From contig NZ_WOTN01000004.1 of the NCBI RefSeq assembly GCF_010993745.1, forward strand, positions 868,001-932,000: 64,000 nucleotides of DNA, read 5' to 3'. This stretch comes from Fodinicola acaciae (GTDB lineage: Bacteria; Actinomycetota; Actinomycetes; Mycobacteriales; HKI-0501). The position numbers and the translations under genes were made by a program. The notes under the pieces are model-generated. The model was not told where the DNA came from, did not search any database, and worked only from the letters and a program-made list of their open reading frames with translations. Below, one piece after another: positions 26,652-34,724 of this stretch (within the stretch, counting starts at the first letter, position 1; each line of letters opens with the position of its first letter).

Positions 26652-27202
26652 CGGCGTGCGCGGAAGTTGGCGACGTTGACCCGGTTGCCGCAGACCTCCG
26701 GCACGCAATAGCGGCGTTTGCCGCCGCGGCTGGTGTCGGCGAAGACGCCGACGCAGGTCGGTGAGGCGCAGATCCGCAGCCGGTTGGCGCCGAGCGCCTG
26801 CACGACGCCGAGCAGGCCGGTGCCGGCGATCAGCGCCAGCTCGTCGGCGAGGCCGGCGCCTGGCGCGGTGCGCGCGTACCAGCGCCACTGACCGTCCGCC
26901 GACCGGCTCAGCGCTGGTCCGCCGCCGGCCGTGGCCAGCTCGTTTGCCACCTCCACAGCGGTCTCCGGCGAGTCGAATGCCGGCCGGATGCGCGTACGGA
27001 GATCGCGTACGGCCGCCACCTCGTCGTCGGTCGGCAGGCGTCCGGCGAGCGCGTCGGAGCGTACGTCGTGCGCGCCGAGGAAGCTCGCCAGCGCGGCCGG
27101 ACCGGCCAGATGGTCGCCGTCCGGCATCACCTCGGCCGACGTGTTGACGAGGTCGGCGGCCAACGCCGCCGGCCATGCGTAATCGGATAAAGCGACTTGC
27201 AC
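26624..27202 (-). CDS. CGNR zinc-finger protein (second copy)
   Basis: This 192-residue protein has an N-terminal ABATE-like domain and a C-terminal zinc finger CASPTCVGVFAD, then RRYCVPEVCGNRVNVANFR. The start is GTG 27202 with a weak upstream ribosome site. It is divergent from an MFS exporter gene over about 65 bases, which again puts a CGNR protein opposite a possible target gene. It shares fold and motifs with the protein at 16760 but is clearly diverged. Confidence 0.87.
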   Translation of the reverse strand: MQVALSDYAWPAALAADLVNTSAEVMPDGDHLAGPAALASFLGAHDVRSDALAGRLPTDDEVAAVRDLRTRIRPAFDSPETAVEVANELATAGGGPALSRSADGQWRWYARTAPGAGLADELALIAGTGLLGVVQALGANRLRICASPTCVGVFADTSRGGKRRYCVPEVCGNRVNVANFRARRQRGGVSSS

Positions 27203-27267
27203 GCCTTACAACCACCTTGTTAGCGTAATGGAATTAGAGCGAGTTTACCTCTTACTCGGGGTTGGTC

Positions 27268-28434
27268 ATGTCTGCCACCACCGCAGAACGGAAGTCTGTC
27301 CTCCGGCCAGTGGTCGTGCTGCTCGGCCTGTTGGCGCTGTCGCTGAACCTGCGCGCCGCGCTGAGCGGCTATCCACCGTTGTTGGAAGCCGTACGCGCCG
27401 AGCTCGGTCTGTCCGCCGGTGCCGCTGGCCTGGTGCAGGCGGCGGCGGTGCTGTCGATGGCCGCCGGTTCGTTCGCCGGCGCGGCGCTCGGCAACCGGTT
27501 CGGCCGGGAACGGGTCGCCGGTGCGGCGGTTGGTCTGGTCGCCGCAGGCAGCCTGGCGCGCGGCGTGCCGGTGGTGGCGACGCTGATCGGCGGCAGCCTG
27601 CTCGTCGGCTTCGGGATCGGGGTCGCCGGCGTGATGCTGGCCGGCATCGTCAAGGAACATCTGGCCGCCAGGGCCGGTGCGGTGACCGGCGGATATGTGG
27701 TCGCCATGGGTCTGGGCGCGACAGTCTCCAGCGCCGCCGCCGTACCTCTGGCCGCCCTGCTCGGCGGCTGGTCGCTGTCGCTTGCCGTCTGGGCCTGTCC
27801 GGCGATCGTTGCCGCCGGCGCGTGGGCCGGCCTGACGCGGCGAGCCGTGGCCGCGCCTTCGCCGGCGGCGCCGCTGCCGTGGCGATCCGGCTTCGCGAGG
27901 CTCGCCGCCAGCCACCAGGCCGCGGCGTCGCTGATGGTGTACGGCTGGATGACCTGGCTGTCGCCGTACTACCAGAGCCACGGCTGGAGCCCCGGCTCGG
28001 CCGGCCTGCTGCTCGCCGTGTGGGCCGCCGCGCAACTGCCGTCGGCGTTGCTGATCCCCGCGCTGGCCGAGCGGCGCCGGCGGTGGCGCTTCTGGTCGGC
28101 GGTGGCGCTGAGCAGCGGCGTCACCGGCACGCTCGGCGCGCTCCTGCTGCCTGGCCTCGCGCCGTGGCTGTGGGCCACCCTGATCGGCGTCGGCTCCGGC
28201 GCCGGTTTTCCGCTCGGCCTGGCCGCCGTCGCGTGGCGCTCGCCTGACGGCGCGGCCAGCGCGGCGACCAGCGGGTTCGCGCTCGGCGTCGGCTACACGG
28301 TGGCCGGGCTCGGACCGCTGCTGATGGGGCTGCTGGTCGACCTCACCGGCGGCTTCCCGGCCGCCATCGCCGTCCTGTTGGCGGCCGCCGCGGTGCAGGC
28401 GTACGCGATCGTCCGCATCGGCGAGCGGCTCTGA
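27268..28434 (+). CDS. MFS transporter, CynX/NimT type
   Basis: This 388-residue protein has about 12 predicted membrane segments (for example VVVLLGLLALSLNLRAALSG near the N-terminus) and a loop motif FGRERVAG. The shape fits the cyanate/nitroimidazole (CynX/NimT) exporter branch, which has short loops. The ATG at 27268 is preferred to a TTG two codons upstream. Its neighbour is the divergent CGNR protein, possibly its regulator. The substrate is unknown. Confidence 0.87.
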   Translation: MSATTAERKSVLRPVVVLLGLLALSLNLRAALSGYPPLLEAVRAELGLSAGAAGLVQAAAVLSMAAGSFAGAALGNRFGRERVAGAAVGLVAAGSLARGVPVVATLIGGSLLVGFGIGVAGVMLAGIVKEHLAARAGAVTGGYVVAMGLGATVSSAAAVPLAALLGGWSLSLAVWACPAIVAAGAWAGLTRRAVAAPSPAAPLPWRSGFARLAASHQAAASLMVYGWMTWLSPYYQSHGWSPGSAGLLLAVWAAAQLPSALLIPALAERRRRWRFWSAVALSSGVTGTLGALLLPGLAPWLWATLIGVGSGAGFPLGLAAVAWRSPDGAASAATSGFALGVGYTVAGLGPLLMGLLVDLTGGFPAAIAVLLAAAAVQAYAIVRIGERL

Positions 28435-28458
28435 GGCGGCATCAGGCCTCGTGGCCGG

Positions 28459-28575
28459 GCCAAGATCAACTTTGCTACTTGGGTAACTTCCGCACGAACC
28501 CACCCCCCACCCCGATCTGGGTGGGGGCCAGTTTTGCTGGTAAGTACGACAGTTTCGCGCCGGTGTGCCGGATCG
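28459..28575. repeat. Half copy of the inverted-repeat element, copy B
   Basis: About 117 bases matching one end of copies A and C: CCAAGATCAACTT at one side, the C-run/G-run hairpin, and GTACGACAGTTTCGCGCC at the outer end. It lies between the convergent MFS and GH15 genes and occupies most of the 153-base gap. The other half and the central 30-bp units are absent. Confidence 0.8.
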
Positions 28576-28587
28576 TTGGCAGCGCTC

Positions 28588-30543
28588 TCAGTTGACCCGG
28601 TTGGCCGGATGGAAGGTGCCGGTGTCCTCCTGTTCCTCGGCCCTGATCACGTGTACGACCGCGTTGATCAGCGCCAGGTGCGTGAAGGCCTGCGGGAAGT
28701 TGCCGAGGTGGCGGCCGGTGTGCGGGTCGATCTCCTCGGCGTAGAGGCTGAGCGGGCTGGCGAAGGACAGCAGCCGCTCGCACAGCCGCCGCGCACGCGT
28801 CAGCTCGCCGATCTCCACCAGCGCGGAGACCAGCCAGAACGAGCAGATGGTGAAGGTGCCTTCCTCGCCGGACAGGCCGTCGTCGGTGGTGTCGGTGACA
28901 TAGCGCAGCACGAGGCCGTCGCGGGTCAGCTCGTCGGCGATGGCCAGCACGGTGTCGCGGATCCGCTTGTCGTCCGGCGGCAGAAAGCGCAGCAGCGGCA
29001 TCAGCAGTACGGACGCGTCGAGGCCTTTGACGCCGTACGCCTGGGTGAAGACACCCCGCTCGTCGACCCCGTTCTCGCAGATGTCGGCATGGATCTCGTC
29101 GGCGATCCGCTGCCAGTCGGCGGCGTACTCGGGCTCGTCGTGCAGCCGCGCCAGCCGCGCGCCGCGGTCGAGCGCGACCCAGCACATCAGCTTGGACGAG
29201 GTGAAGTGCTTCGGCTCGCCGCGCACCTCCCAGATGCCGCGGTCGGGCTCGCGCCAGTGCGCGATGGCCTTCTCGACCTGCTGTTTCAGCAGCGGCCACA
29301 GCGCTTCCGGCAGCTGGTCGCGCGACCGCGTGTGCAGATAGACCGAGTCGAGGAAAGCGCCCCAGACGTCGTGCTGGTTCTGCTTGTACGCGGCGTTGCC
29401 GACCCGCACCGGACGCGCGTCCTCGTAGCCGGTCAGGTTGCCCAGCTCGAACTCCTCCAGGCCGCGCTCGCCGCCGATCCCGTACATCACCTGCAGGTCG
29501 TGCTCCTCGCCGTTGAGGCCCTTGCAGGCGTCGGCGACGAAGTGGAAGAAGTCGTTGGCCTCGCGGTCCAGGCCGAGCGTGTAGAGCCCCCAGAGCGCGA
29601 AGGTCGAGTCGCGGACCCACGCATACCGGTAGTCCCAGTTGCGCTCTCCCTGCGGCGTCTCAGGCAGGCTGGTGGTGGCCGCCGCCAACAGTGCCCCGGT
29701 GGGCGCGTACGTGAGCCCTTTCAGGGTCAGTGCGCTGCGCTGTAGGTATTTGCGCCACGGGTGGTCCGGAAACTCGCCGATGGTGATCCACTGCCGCCAG
29801 CACTCGGACGTACGCCACATCTTGTCGGCCGCCTCGTCGAAGGTGCGCGGAGGCGGCAGCGGCGACCACGACAGCGCCACGAACACGTTGTCGCCTTCGA
29901 CCAGTCGCGTACGTGCCTGCGCGGTGCGGCCCTCGATGCCGAGCCGGAGGTTGGTGGTCAGCCGCAGCTCCGGCGAGTCGTCGTCGCCGTGAGCCACCGC
30001 CTCGCCGTACGCGGGGCCGTCCCATTCCCAGCTCGCATTCGTCCGGCCATAGCCGAAGGACGGCTCGCACGAGAGCGCGAGTTCGACCGTGCCGGAGACG
30101 CATTTGACCGTACGCAGAAGGATGTGCTCGGCGTCGTAGTCGGTCGGCGTGCGCTTGTGCGTACGCGACCGCTCGTCGCGGTTGTGCCACGGACCCATCA
30201 CCAGCGCGTCGCGGACGATGATCCAGCCGGTGCGGGTCTGCCAGGTCGTCTCCAGCATCAGGCTGCCCGGCAGGTAGCGGCGCGAGGCCGGCACCTGCAC
30301 GCCGTAGGGCGCCAGCCGGAAGGAACCGGCGCCGCGGTCCAGCATGGCGCCGAAGACGCTGGCCGAATCCGGCCGCGGCAGACACATCCACTCGACCGCG
30401 CCGTTCGGCGCGATCAGGCAGTTGGCCTCGCAGTCGGACAGAAACGCGTAGTCCGCGATCGGTGGAAACGCGCTGCGGCCGAAACGCGATGGATCAATGG
30501 CGCCGGGCAACGCGCCGACAACCGGATCGATAGGCGTGCTCAT
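28588..30543 (-). CDS. GH15-family hydrolase (trehalase/glucoamylase type)
   Basis: This 651-residue cytoplasmic protein has an N-terminal beta-sandwich (IADYAFLSDCEANCLI, PNGAVEWMCLPRPD) and an alpha/alpha barrel with NWDYRYAWVRDSTF, KHFTSSKLMCWVALDR, GEEGTFTICSFWLVSAL and RHLGNFPQAFTHLALI. These are the conserved blocks of actinobacterial GH15 enzymes, several of which are trehalases. The Glu in GEEGTF is the likely catalytic base. No signal peptide is present. Trehalose breakdown is the favoured reaction, but other alpha-glucosides are possible. Confidence 0.9.
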   Translation of the reverse strand: MSTPIDPVVGALPGAIDPSRFGRSAFPPIADYAFLSDCEANCLIAPNGAVEWMCLPRPDSASVFGAMLDRGAGSFRLAPYGVQVPASRRYLPGSLMLETTWQTRTGWIIVRDALVMGPWHNRDERSRTHKRTPTDYDAEHILLRTVKCVSGTVELALSCEPSFGYGRTNASWEWDGPAYGEAVAHGDDDSPELRLTTNLRLGIEGRTAQARTRLVEGDNVFVALSWSPLPPPRTFDEAADKMWRTSECWRQWITIGEFPDHPWRKYLQRSALTLKGLTYAPTGALLAAATTSLPETPQGERNWDYRYAWVRDSTFALWGLYTLGLDREANDFFHFVADACKGLNGEEHDLQVMYGIGGERGLEEFELGNLTGYEDARPVRVGNAAYKQNQHDVWGAFLDSVYLHTRSRDQLPEALWPLLKQQVEKAIAHWREPDRGIWEVRGEPKHFTSSKLMCWVALDRGARLARLHDEPEYAADWQRIADEIHADICENGVDERGVFTQAYGVKGLDASVLLMPLLRFLPPDDKRIRDTVLAIADELTRDGLVLRYVTDTTDDGLSGEEGTFTICSFWLVSALVEIGELTRARRLCERLLSFASPLSLYAEEIDPHTGRHLGNFPQAFTHLALINAVVHVIRAEEQEDTGTFHPANRVN

Positions 30544-30699
30544 GGGGGAGATGATCGCCCGCGTACGCTCGGGACGCCACCGTCAACATCCGGGTCCGGC
30601 AAAGGAGCGGGATCGCCTGGTGCGGTGGTGGGAGGTCGCGGTCAGCGTGGCGAGCCACATCGGTTGGGACGTGCCGGTCCAGCGGCGGGTTGATGTGCA

Positions 30700-32889
30700 A
30701 TGAGCCGCCATCGCGCTGCCGCATGGCCAACGTCGCCACCGACCGTAGCGGCTGAGTCGCTGACCGTCACTGATCCGACCGTGCGTGTCGCCGTACGGCC
30801 GTGGCGCTATGCGCTGATGATCCGTGCCGGTGACCCGGACGACCTCGGTCGCGCGATCGCCATCGCCTCGATGAGCTGGGGTGGCGTCGGTTGGCCGCTG
30901 ATGCCGGTCGGACCAAGTGGCGCGGTCGACCCGGGCGCGTTGTCGGTGGCTCGCGCGGTGGGGGTCGATGCCGTGCTCGACCTGCGTGGCGCCGGCTGGA
31001 GCATGCCTGACCTGCCATGGCCGGTACGCAAGCCGGATCCCGGCGCGCCGGACGGTGGCCTGACCGCCGACGGCCGCAGCGCGCCGCCGGGGTTGAACGA
31101 CGCGCAGGTGGTGCTGCCGGCCAGCGGCCGGTTCATCGACGCCGCCGGCGCCGGGACGGTGGACGGACCGGCGGCCGTGCAGGTGTGGCGCGCATACGGC
31201 GCCGTCGTACGCGAGGCCACCGACTCGGCGGCGCTGGCCAGAGCGCAGATCGCCGGCCAGACCGCGGTCGCCGTCGGCGCCGACCAGGCGGCCGCGAGCG
31301 GCCGTGGCCGGGTCGGCACGATCGGCCTGGTGTGGGCCGCTCCGGACGACGCCGACCTGTCCGACGTGATCGGCTTCTGGAACGTACGCGCGCTGCGTGG
31401 CCGCGGCGGCTGCGCCGGGGTCGTGCTGATCGCCGACATCCCCACGCTGACCAGCCGCGAGATCATCGATTCGATCCGGTCACGGGTCGCGGCGACCACG
31501 CCGCACGACCCCGGCTGTCTCGTACTGGCGCCGCGGATGAGCCAGGACGACGTGCACACGCTCGGCCGGATGCTCGGCGCGCGGCCGATCGACGAGTCGG
31601 CCGGCTGGTCGCTGTGGAAGCGGAGCACGCCGTCGAGCGTGCCGGTGCCGGCGGCGACCACCTCGTCGGCCGGCAAGCTGGTCGCGCACGTGCTGCCGAT
31701 CCAGCCGGTGCATCCGGCCGCGGTCGGTCACGGTGACATCGCGCTGGTCGTACGCTCGTCGCAGCTGTCGGCGCCGCGCCGGCCGGCGGTCGCCGAGCTG
31801 TTCCATCCGCAGGCGCGTTGGACCGACGACGGCCTCGCGCTGCCGGCCGTACTCGCCGCGTCACACGTCGTCACCGTCGATCTCCCGGAGCCGACCAGGA
31901 TCCTTGACGCGGCACTGGCCGCGCGCGGCCTGGCCTGCGAGCGCAGTGACACCGGCCGGCTGGCCGAGCGGCTGATCGACGCGTGCGGTGACAGGACGCT
32001 GTTGCGGCAGCCTGGTTTCCACACGTTGCTGGCCGCGCTGGCGGCCGCGGGTGAGGCGCGGCATCTGCCGATCCGGTTGTCCAGCCTGGCCGCCGCCGTC
32101 GGCCTCACCGAGCGCCAGCTGCCGGCCGTGTCCCGCGCGCTGGCGGCGCTGGCCGCCGAGGGGCTGGTCGAGTGGTCGGCGCAGGTCGAGTGCGGCGGCT
32201 GCGGCGTGGCGAGCCAGCGTCCGCTGGAGGCGTTGGGGCCGGTGGCGAGCTGCGACCAGTGCGGCCGGCGCGCCGCCTACCGGCTCACCGACAGCGGCGA
32301 CCTGGTCATCCACCACCACTGCCACGAGCTGCTGCGCCGGCTGTGCGTACAACCGATGCCGACGCTGATCGCCGCCGCGGTCACGCTCGCCGCCGAAGGT
32401 GCGTACGTGACGCTGATGCCGCAGGTCGGCTCGGCCGGCCACTGGCAGCGTGTGGACGGCATCGGCTGGCACGGCAACTCGCTCTATGCCCTGGTGCTGC
32501 TGACCGACCAGTCCGTCGCGCTGGTCGACTGGGCCGCGGCCGCCGGCATCGACGCGCTGGTGCTGATCGGCGAGCCGACCGCCGACCTGATGGACGCCTT
32601 CCAGCAGCGAGCGACCGCGACCGGCGTCGACCTGACCGTCCTGACCGCCGACGACCTGGTCTGGGAACCGGTCACCACGCGTCCGGCCGGCCGCCGCTCC
32701 GCCGAACGCCGCCGGTCCGCTCCGCAGCCCCCACCCTCGTCGCTGTCGCCGCCGACCATGTCCGCACCGACCCTGCCCGCCCCGCCAGCCGTACCGACGC
32801 AGGCCTCGCCGTACTCACCCCCGTCGCTCCAACCATCCGGCCCAGTCGACCTCCGCGAAGCCATGCTCGACTTCCGCCGCATGATGTAG
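30700..32889 (+). CDS. Large uncharacterised protein with winged-helix-like region and zinc ribbon
   Basis: This 729-residue protein is not one I recognise. Residues 1-440 are alpha/beta with repeated DLRGAGW/VLIADI-like strands. Residues about 452-492 (LPIRLSSLAAAVGLTERQLP, ALAALAAEGLVEW) look like a winged helix. Immediately after comes a C4 zinc ribbon: Cys498, 501, 518 and 521. A further alpha/beta domain (570-655) and a Pro/Ser-rich tail ending DLREAMLDFRRMM follow. The start is ATG 30700; a start further in, such as ATG 30817, cannot be excluded. No signal or membrane segment. It may be a DNA- or RNA-associated protein. Confidence 0.7.
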   Translation: MSRHRAAAWPTSPPTVAAESLTVTDPTVRVAVRPWRYALMIRAGDPDDLGRAIAIASMSWGGVGWPLMPVGPSGAVDPGALSVARAVGVDAVLDLRGAGWSMPDLPWPVRKPDPGAPDGGLTADGRSAPPGLNDAQVVLPASGRFIDAAGAGTVDGPAAVQVWRAYGAVVREATDSAALARAQIAGQTAVAVGADQAAASGRGRVGTIGLVWAAPDDADLSDVIGFWNVRALRGRGGCAGVVLIADIPTLTSREIIDSIRSRVAATTPHDPGCLVLAPRMSQDDVHTLGRMLGARPIDESAGWSLWKRSTPSSVPVPAATTSSAGKLVAHVLPIQPVHPAAVGHGDIALVVRSSQLSAPRRPAVAELFHPQARWTDDGLALPAVLAASHVVTVDLPEPTRILDAALAARGLACERSDTGRLAERLIDACGDRTLLRQPGFHTLLAALAAAGEARHLPIRLSSLAAAVGLTERQLPAVSRALAALAAEGLVEWSAQVECGGCGVASQRPLEALGPVASCDQCGRRAAYRLTDSGDLVIHHHCHELLRRLCVQPMPTLIAAAVTLAAEGAYVTLMPQVGSAGHWQRVDGIGWHGNSLYALVLLTDQSVALVDWAAAAGIDALVLIGEPTADLMDAFQQRATATGVDLTVLTADDLVWEPVTTRPAGRRSAERRRSAPQPPPSSLSPPTMSAPTLPAPPAVPTQASPYSPPSLQPSGPVDLREAMLDFRRMM

Positions 32890-33277
32890 CCCCGTTTACC
32901 CGCTACACCCCGAAACTGTCGTACCCCCATGGCAATTTTGGCCCCCACCCAAATCGGGTGGGGGGTGGGTTCGCGTTGGAAACTTACCTACATAGGAAGT
33001 TGATCTTGGATGCCGCCTCATGCGACTCTCTCGTCCCTCTGACATCCCTAGCCACATCAGTCACACGCGGGCATGCACGCAAGGGGTCCATGCGTGCGTT
33101 GGACGCACGCAAGGGGTCCTTGCGTGCATCAGCCAACCCGACGAAAGCCGCATTTAGCGCTCCATGACGCCAGATCAAGATCAACTTCTATGCTTGCAAC
33201 CTCTCGACCCACCCCCCGCCCGGAATGGGTGGGGGAAACATAACGGCAGGGGTACGACAGTTTCGCGCCGGAGTGGG
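32890..33277. repeat. Non-coding inverted-repeat element, copy C
   Basis: The second full copy, starting directly after the stop of the 729-residue protein gene. Outer arms CGAAACTGTCGTACCCC (32911-32927) and its exact complement (33249-33265) enclose end hairpins and two 30-bp units (33073-33102, 33103-33132). In this copy the second unit forms a perfect ten-base-arm hairpin (33105-33127). Short frames through it are not convincing genes. Confidence 0.87.
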
Positions 33278-33316
33278 TTGACGGATGTGAAGGCGCTCCG
33301 TACGGTGCAGTCAAAT

Positions 33317-33329
33317 ATATTCGAGATAT
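33317..33329. promoter_or_regulatory. GntR operator, autoregulatory site
   Basis: ATATTCGAGATAT within AAATATATTCGAGATATCC lies just upstream of the GntR ribosome site. A near-identical site precedes the RraA-like gene at 34034. FadR-type GntR regulators bind AT-rich dyads of this size. Confidence 0.6.
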
Positions 33330-33341
33330 CCGGAGGGTCGG

Positions 33342-33989
33342 GTGGCGGTGACAAAGGCCGACGAGGCGTATGCGCGGCTGCGTCGGGAGATCGTCACCGG
33401 GGCGATCGATGCCGAGACCTCGCTGGACGAGAGTGAGCTGATGCGCCGCTTCGAGCTCGGCCGTACGCCGGTGCGCGAGGCGCTGAAGCGGTTGGCGCTG
33501 GAGCAGTTCGTGGTCTGGCCGGCGCGCCGCACACCGTACGTCCGCACCATCGGGGCCGGCGACCTGGCCAGGCTCTACGAGGCGCGGCTGATCCTGGAGG
33601 AGCACACCACCTCCGCCGCCGCCGAGCGGGCCAGCGACCGTGAGCTGGACGAGCTCGACGACATCTTGCGCAACTACGTCGACCGCATCGCACACAACCA
33701 GGTGTACGAGGCCGTCGAGCTCGACCACGAGCTGCACTACGCGGTCGCGCGTGCGTCCCACAACCGCTATCTCGCCGAGGCCGTACGGTCGCTCAACTGC
33801 GGCTCGCTGCGGCTCTGGTTCGTGGCGCACGACCGGCTCGGCATGAGCGGCACGGACGCCGACCACCGCTCGATCGTCGACGCGATCCGTCGGCACGACA
33901 AGGACGGCGCGGCCGCCGCGGCGCGCGAGCACGTCCACGAGTCATATCGCCGCCAGTTGCGGCTGCACGGCTCTGACCGCCTGCGCTAG
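33342..33989 (+). CDS. GntR-family regulator (FadR/FCD type)
   Basis: This 215-residue protein has an N-terminal wHTH (AYARLRREIVTGAI, LGRTPVREALKRLALEQFV) and an all-helical FCD effector domain (LYEARLILEEHTTSAAAERA, DHELHYAVARASHNRYL, with metal-type His at DHRSIVDAI). The start is GTG behind GGAGGG. It sits 72 bases before the RraA-like/MFS/nitrilase operon, with matching AT-rich dyads before both, so it probably represses itself and that operon until its ligand, likely a small carboxylic acid, arrives. Confidence 0.9.
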   Translation: MAVTKADEAYARLRREIVTGAIDAETSLDESELMRRFELGRTPVREALKRLALEQFVVWPARRTPYVRTIGAGDLARLYEARLILEEHTTSAAAERASDRELDELDDILRNYVDRIAHNQVYEAVELDHELHYAVARASHNRYLAEAVRSLNCGSLRLWFVAHDRLGMSGTDADHRSIVDAIRRHDKDGAAAAAREHVHESYRRQLRLHGSDRLR

Positions 33990-34033
33990 TCCGGCAAGAT
34001 CATCACCGGGGGACCAGCACGGCCAAACTAAAT

Positions 34034-34046
34034 ATATTCAGGATAT
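34034..34046. promoter_or_regulatory. GntR operator before RraA-like operon
   Basis: ATATTCAGGATAT (arms ATATTC and GGATAT around A, one mismatch from perfect) within AAATATATTCAGGATATGAGG. It sits directly in front of the GAGGAGG ribosome site of the RraA-like gene. It shares AAATATATTC and GATAT with the site at 33317. Confidence 0.6.
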
Positions 34047-34061
34047 GAGGAGGTCTCCCGA

Positions 34062-34724
34062 ATGTTCCGGATCGACCCGCATCCACCGGCTCTCTCGCCG
34101 CAGACCGTCAAGGCGCTCAGCAAGGTCTGCACGTCGACGCTCGGCCACCTGACCGACTTCGGCTTTCCCCGCGGACTCACACCGGTCACCCGGCCGTGCA
34201 AGTTCGCTGGACCGGCGGTGACCGTGCGCATCCCGCACATGGACTCGACCGCCGTCCACGTCGCGCTCGACCACCTGCAGCCTGGCGACGTGCTCGTCAT
34301 CGACCAGTCCGGCGACCACACGCGCTCCTGTTTCGGCGGCATGGTGTCCTACACGGCGCACGCGCGCGGAGCGGCCGGCGCTGTCGTCGACGGAGCGATC
34401 AACGACTACGACGAGATCGTCGGGCTCGGCCTTCCGGTCTTCTCGCGCGGCATCGCGTCCCACACGACACGACTGCTCGGCATCGAAGGCGCGATCAACG
34501 TGCCGGTGACCGTCGGCGGCGTGACCGTACGGCCAGGCGACGTGGTTTTCGGTGACTCGGACGGGATCGCCATCATCGACCCCGCCGACGCCGACCGGAT
34601 TGCCGCGCTGCTGGCCGAAAAAGAGGCCGCCGAGCCGGCATTGAAGAGCAAGATCGATGCCGGTGCCAGCCTCGCCGAGCACTCCGGTGCGTTGGCGTTG
34701 TTCGAGAAGAACCTCGCGTCATGA
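34062..34724 (+). CDS. RraA-like protein (oxo-acid aldolase/decarboxylase fold)
   Basis: This 220-residue protein of the RraA/HMG aldolase (DlpA) family has STLGHLTDFG, PHMDSTAVHVALD, and GAAGAVVDGAINDYDEI at about residues 103-119. In active 4-hydroxy-4-methyl-2-oxoglutarate aldolases the last motif reads DGxxRD; here Arg is replaced by Asn114 while Asp115 is kept. So the substrate or reaction may differ. It is coupled to the MFS transporter gene by a four-base overlap. Confidence 0.85.
   Translation: MFRIDPHPPALSPQTVKALSKVCTSTLGHLTDFGFPRGLTPVTRPCKFAGPAVTVRIPHMDSTAVHVALDHLQPGDVLVIDQSGDHTRSCFGGMVSYTAHARGAAGAVVDGAINDYDEIVGLGLPVFSRGIASHTTRLLGIEGAINVPVTVGGVTVRPGDVVFGDSDGIAIIDPADADRIAALLAEKEAAEPALKSKIDAGASLAEHSGALALFEKNLAS

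Noticed and set aside
30551-30703. A 50-codon plus-strand frame ending on an ATGA overlap with the 729-residue protein gene
   Set aside because: The only start has its GGGGGAG directly adjacent with no spacing, and codon bias is weaker than in neighbours. The overlap may be chance. Conservation would settle it.
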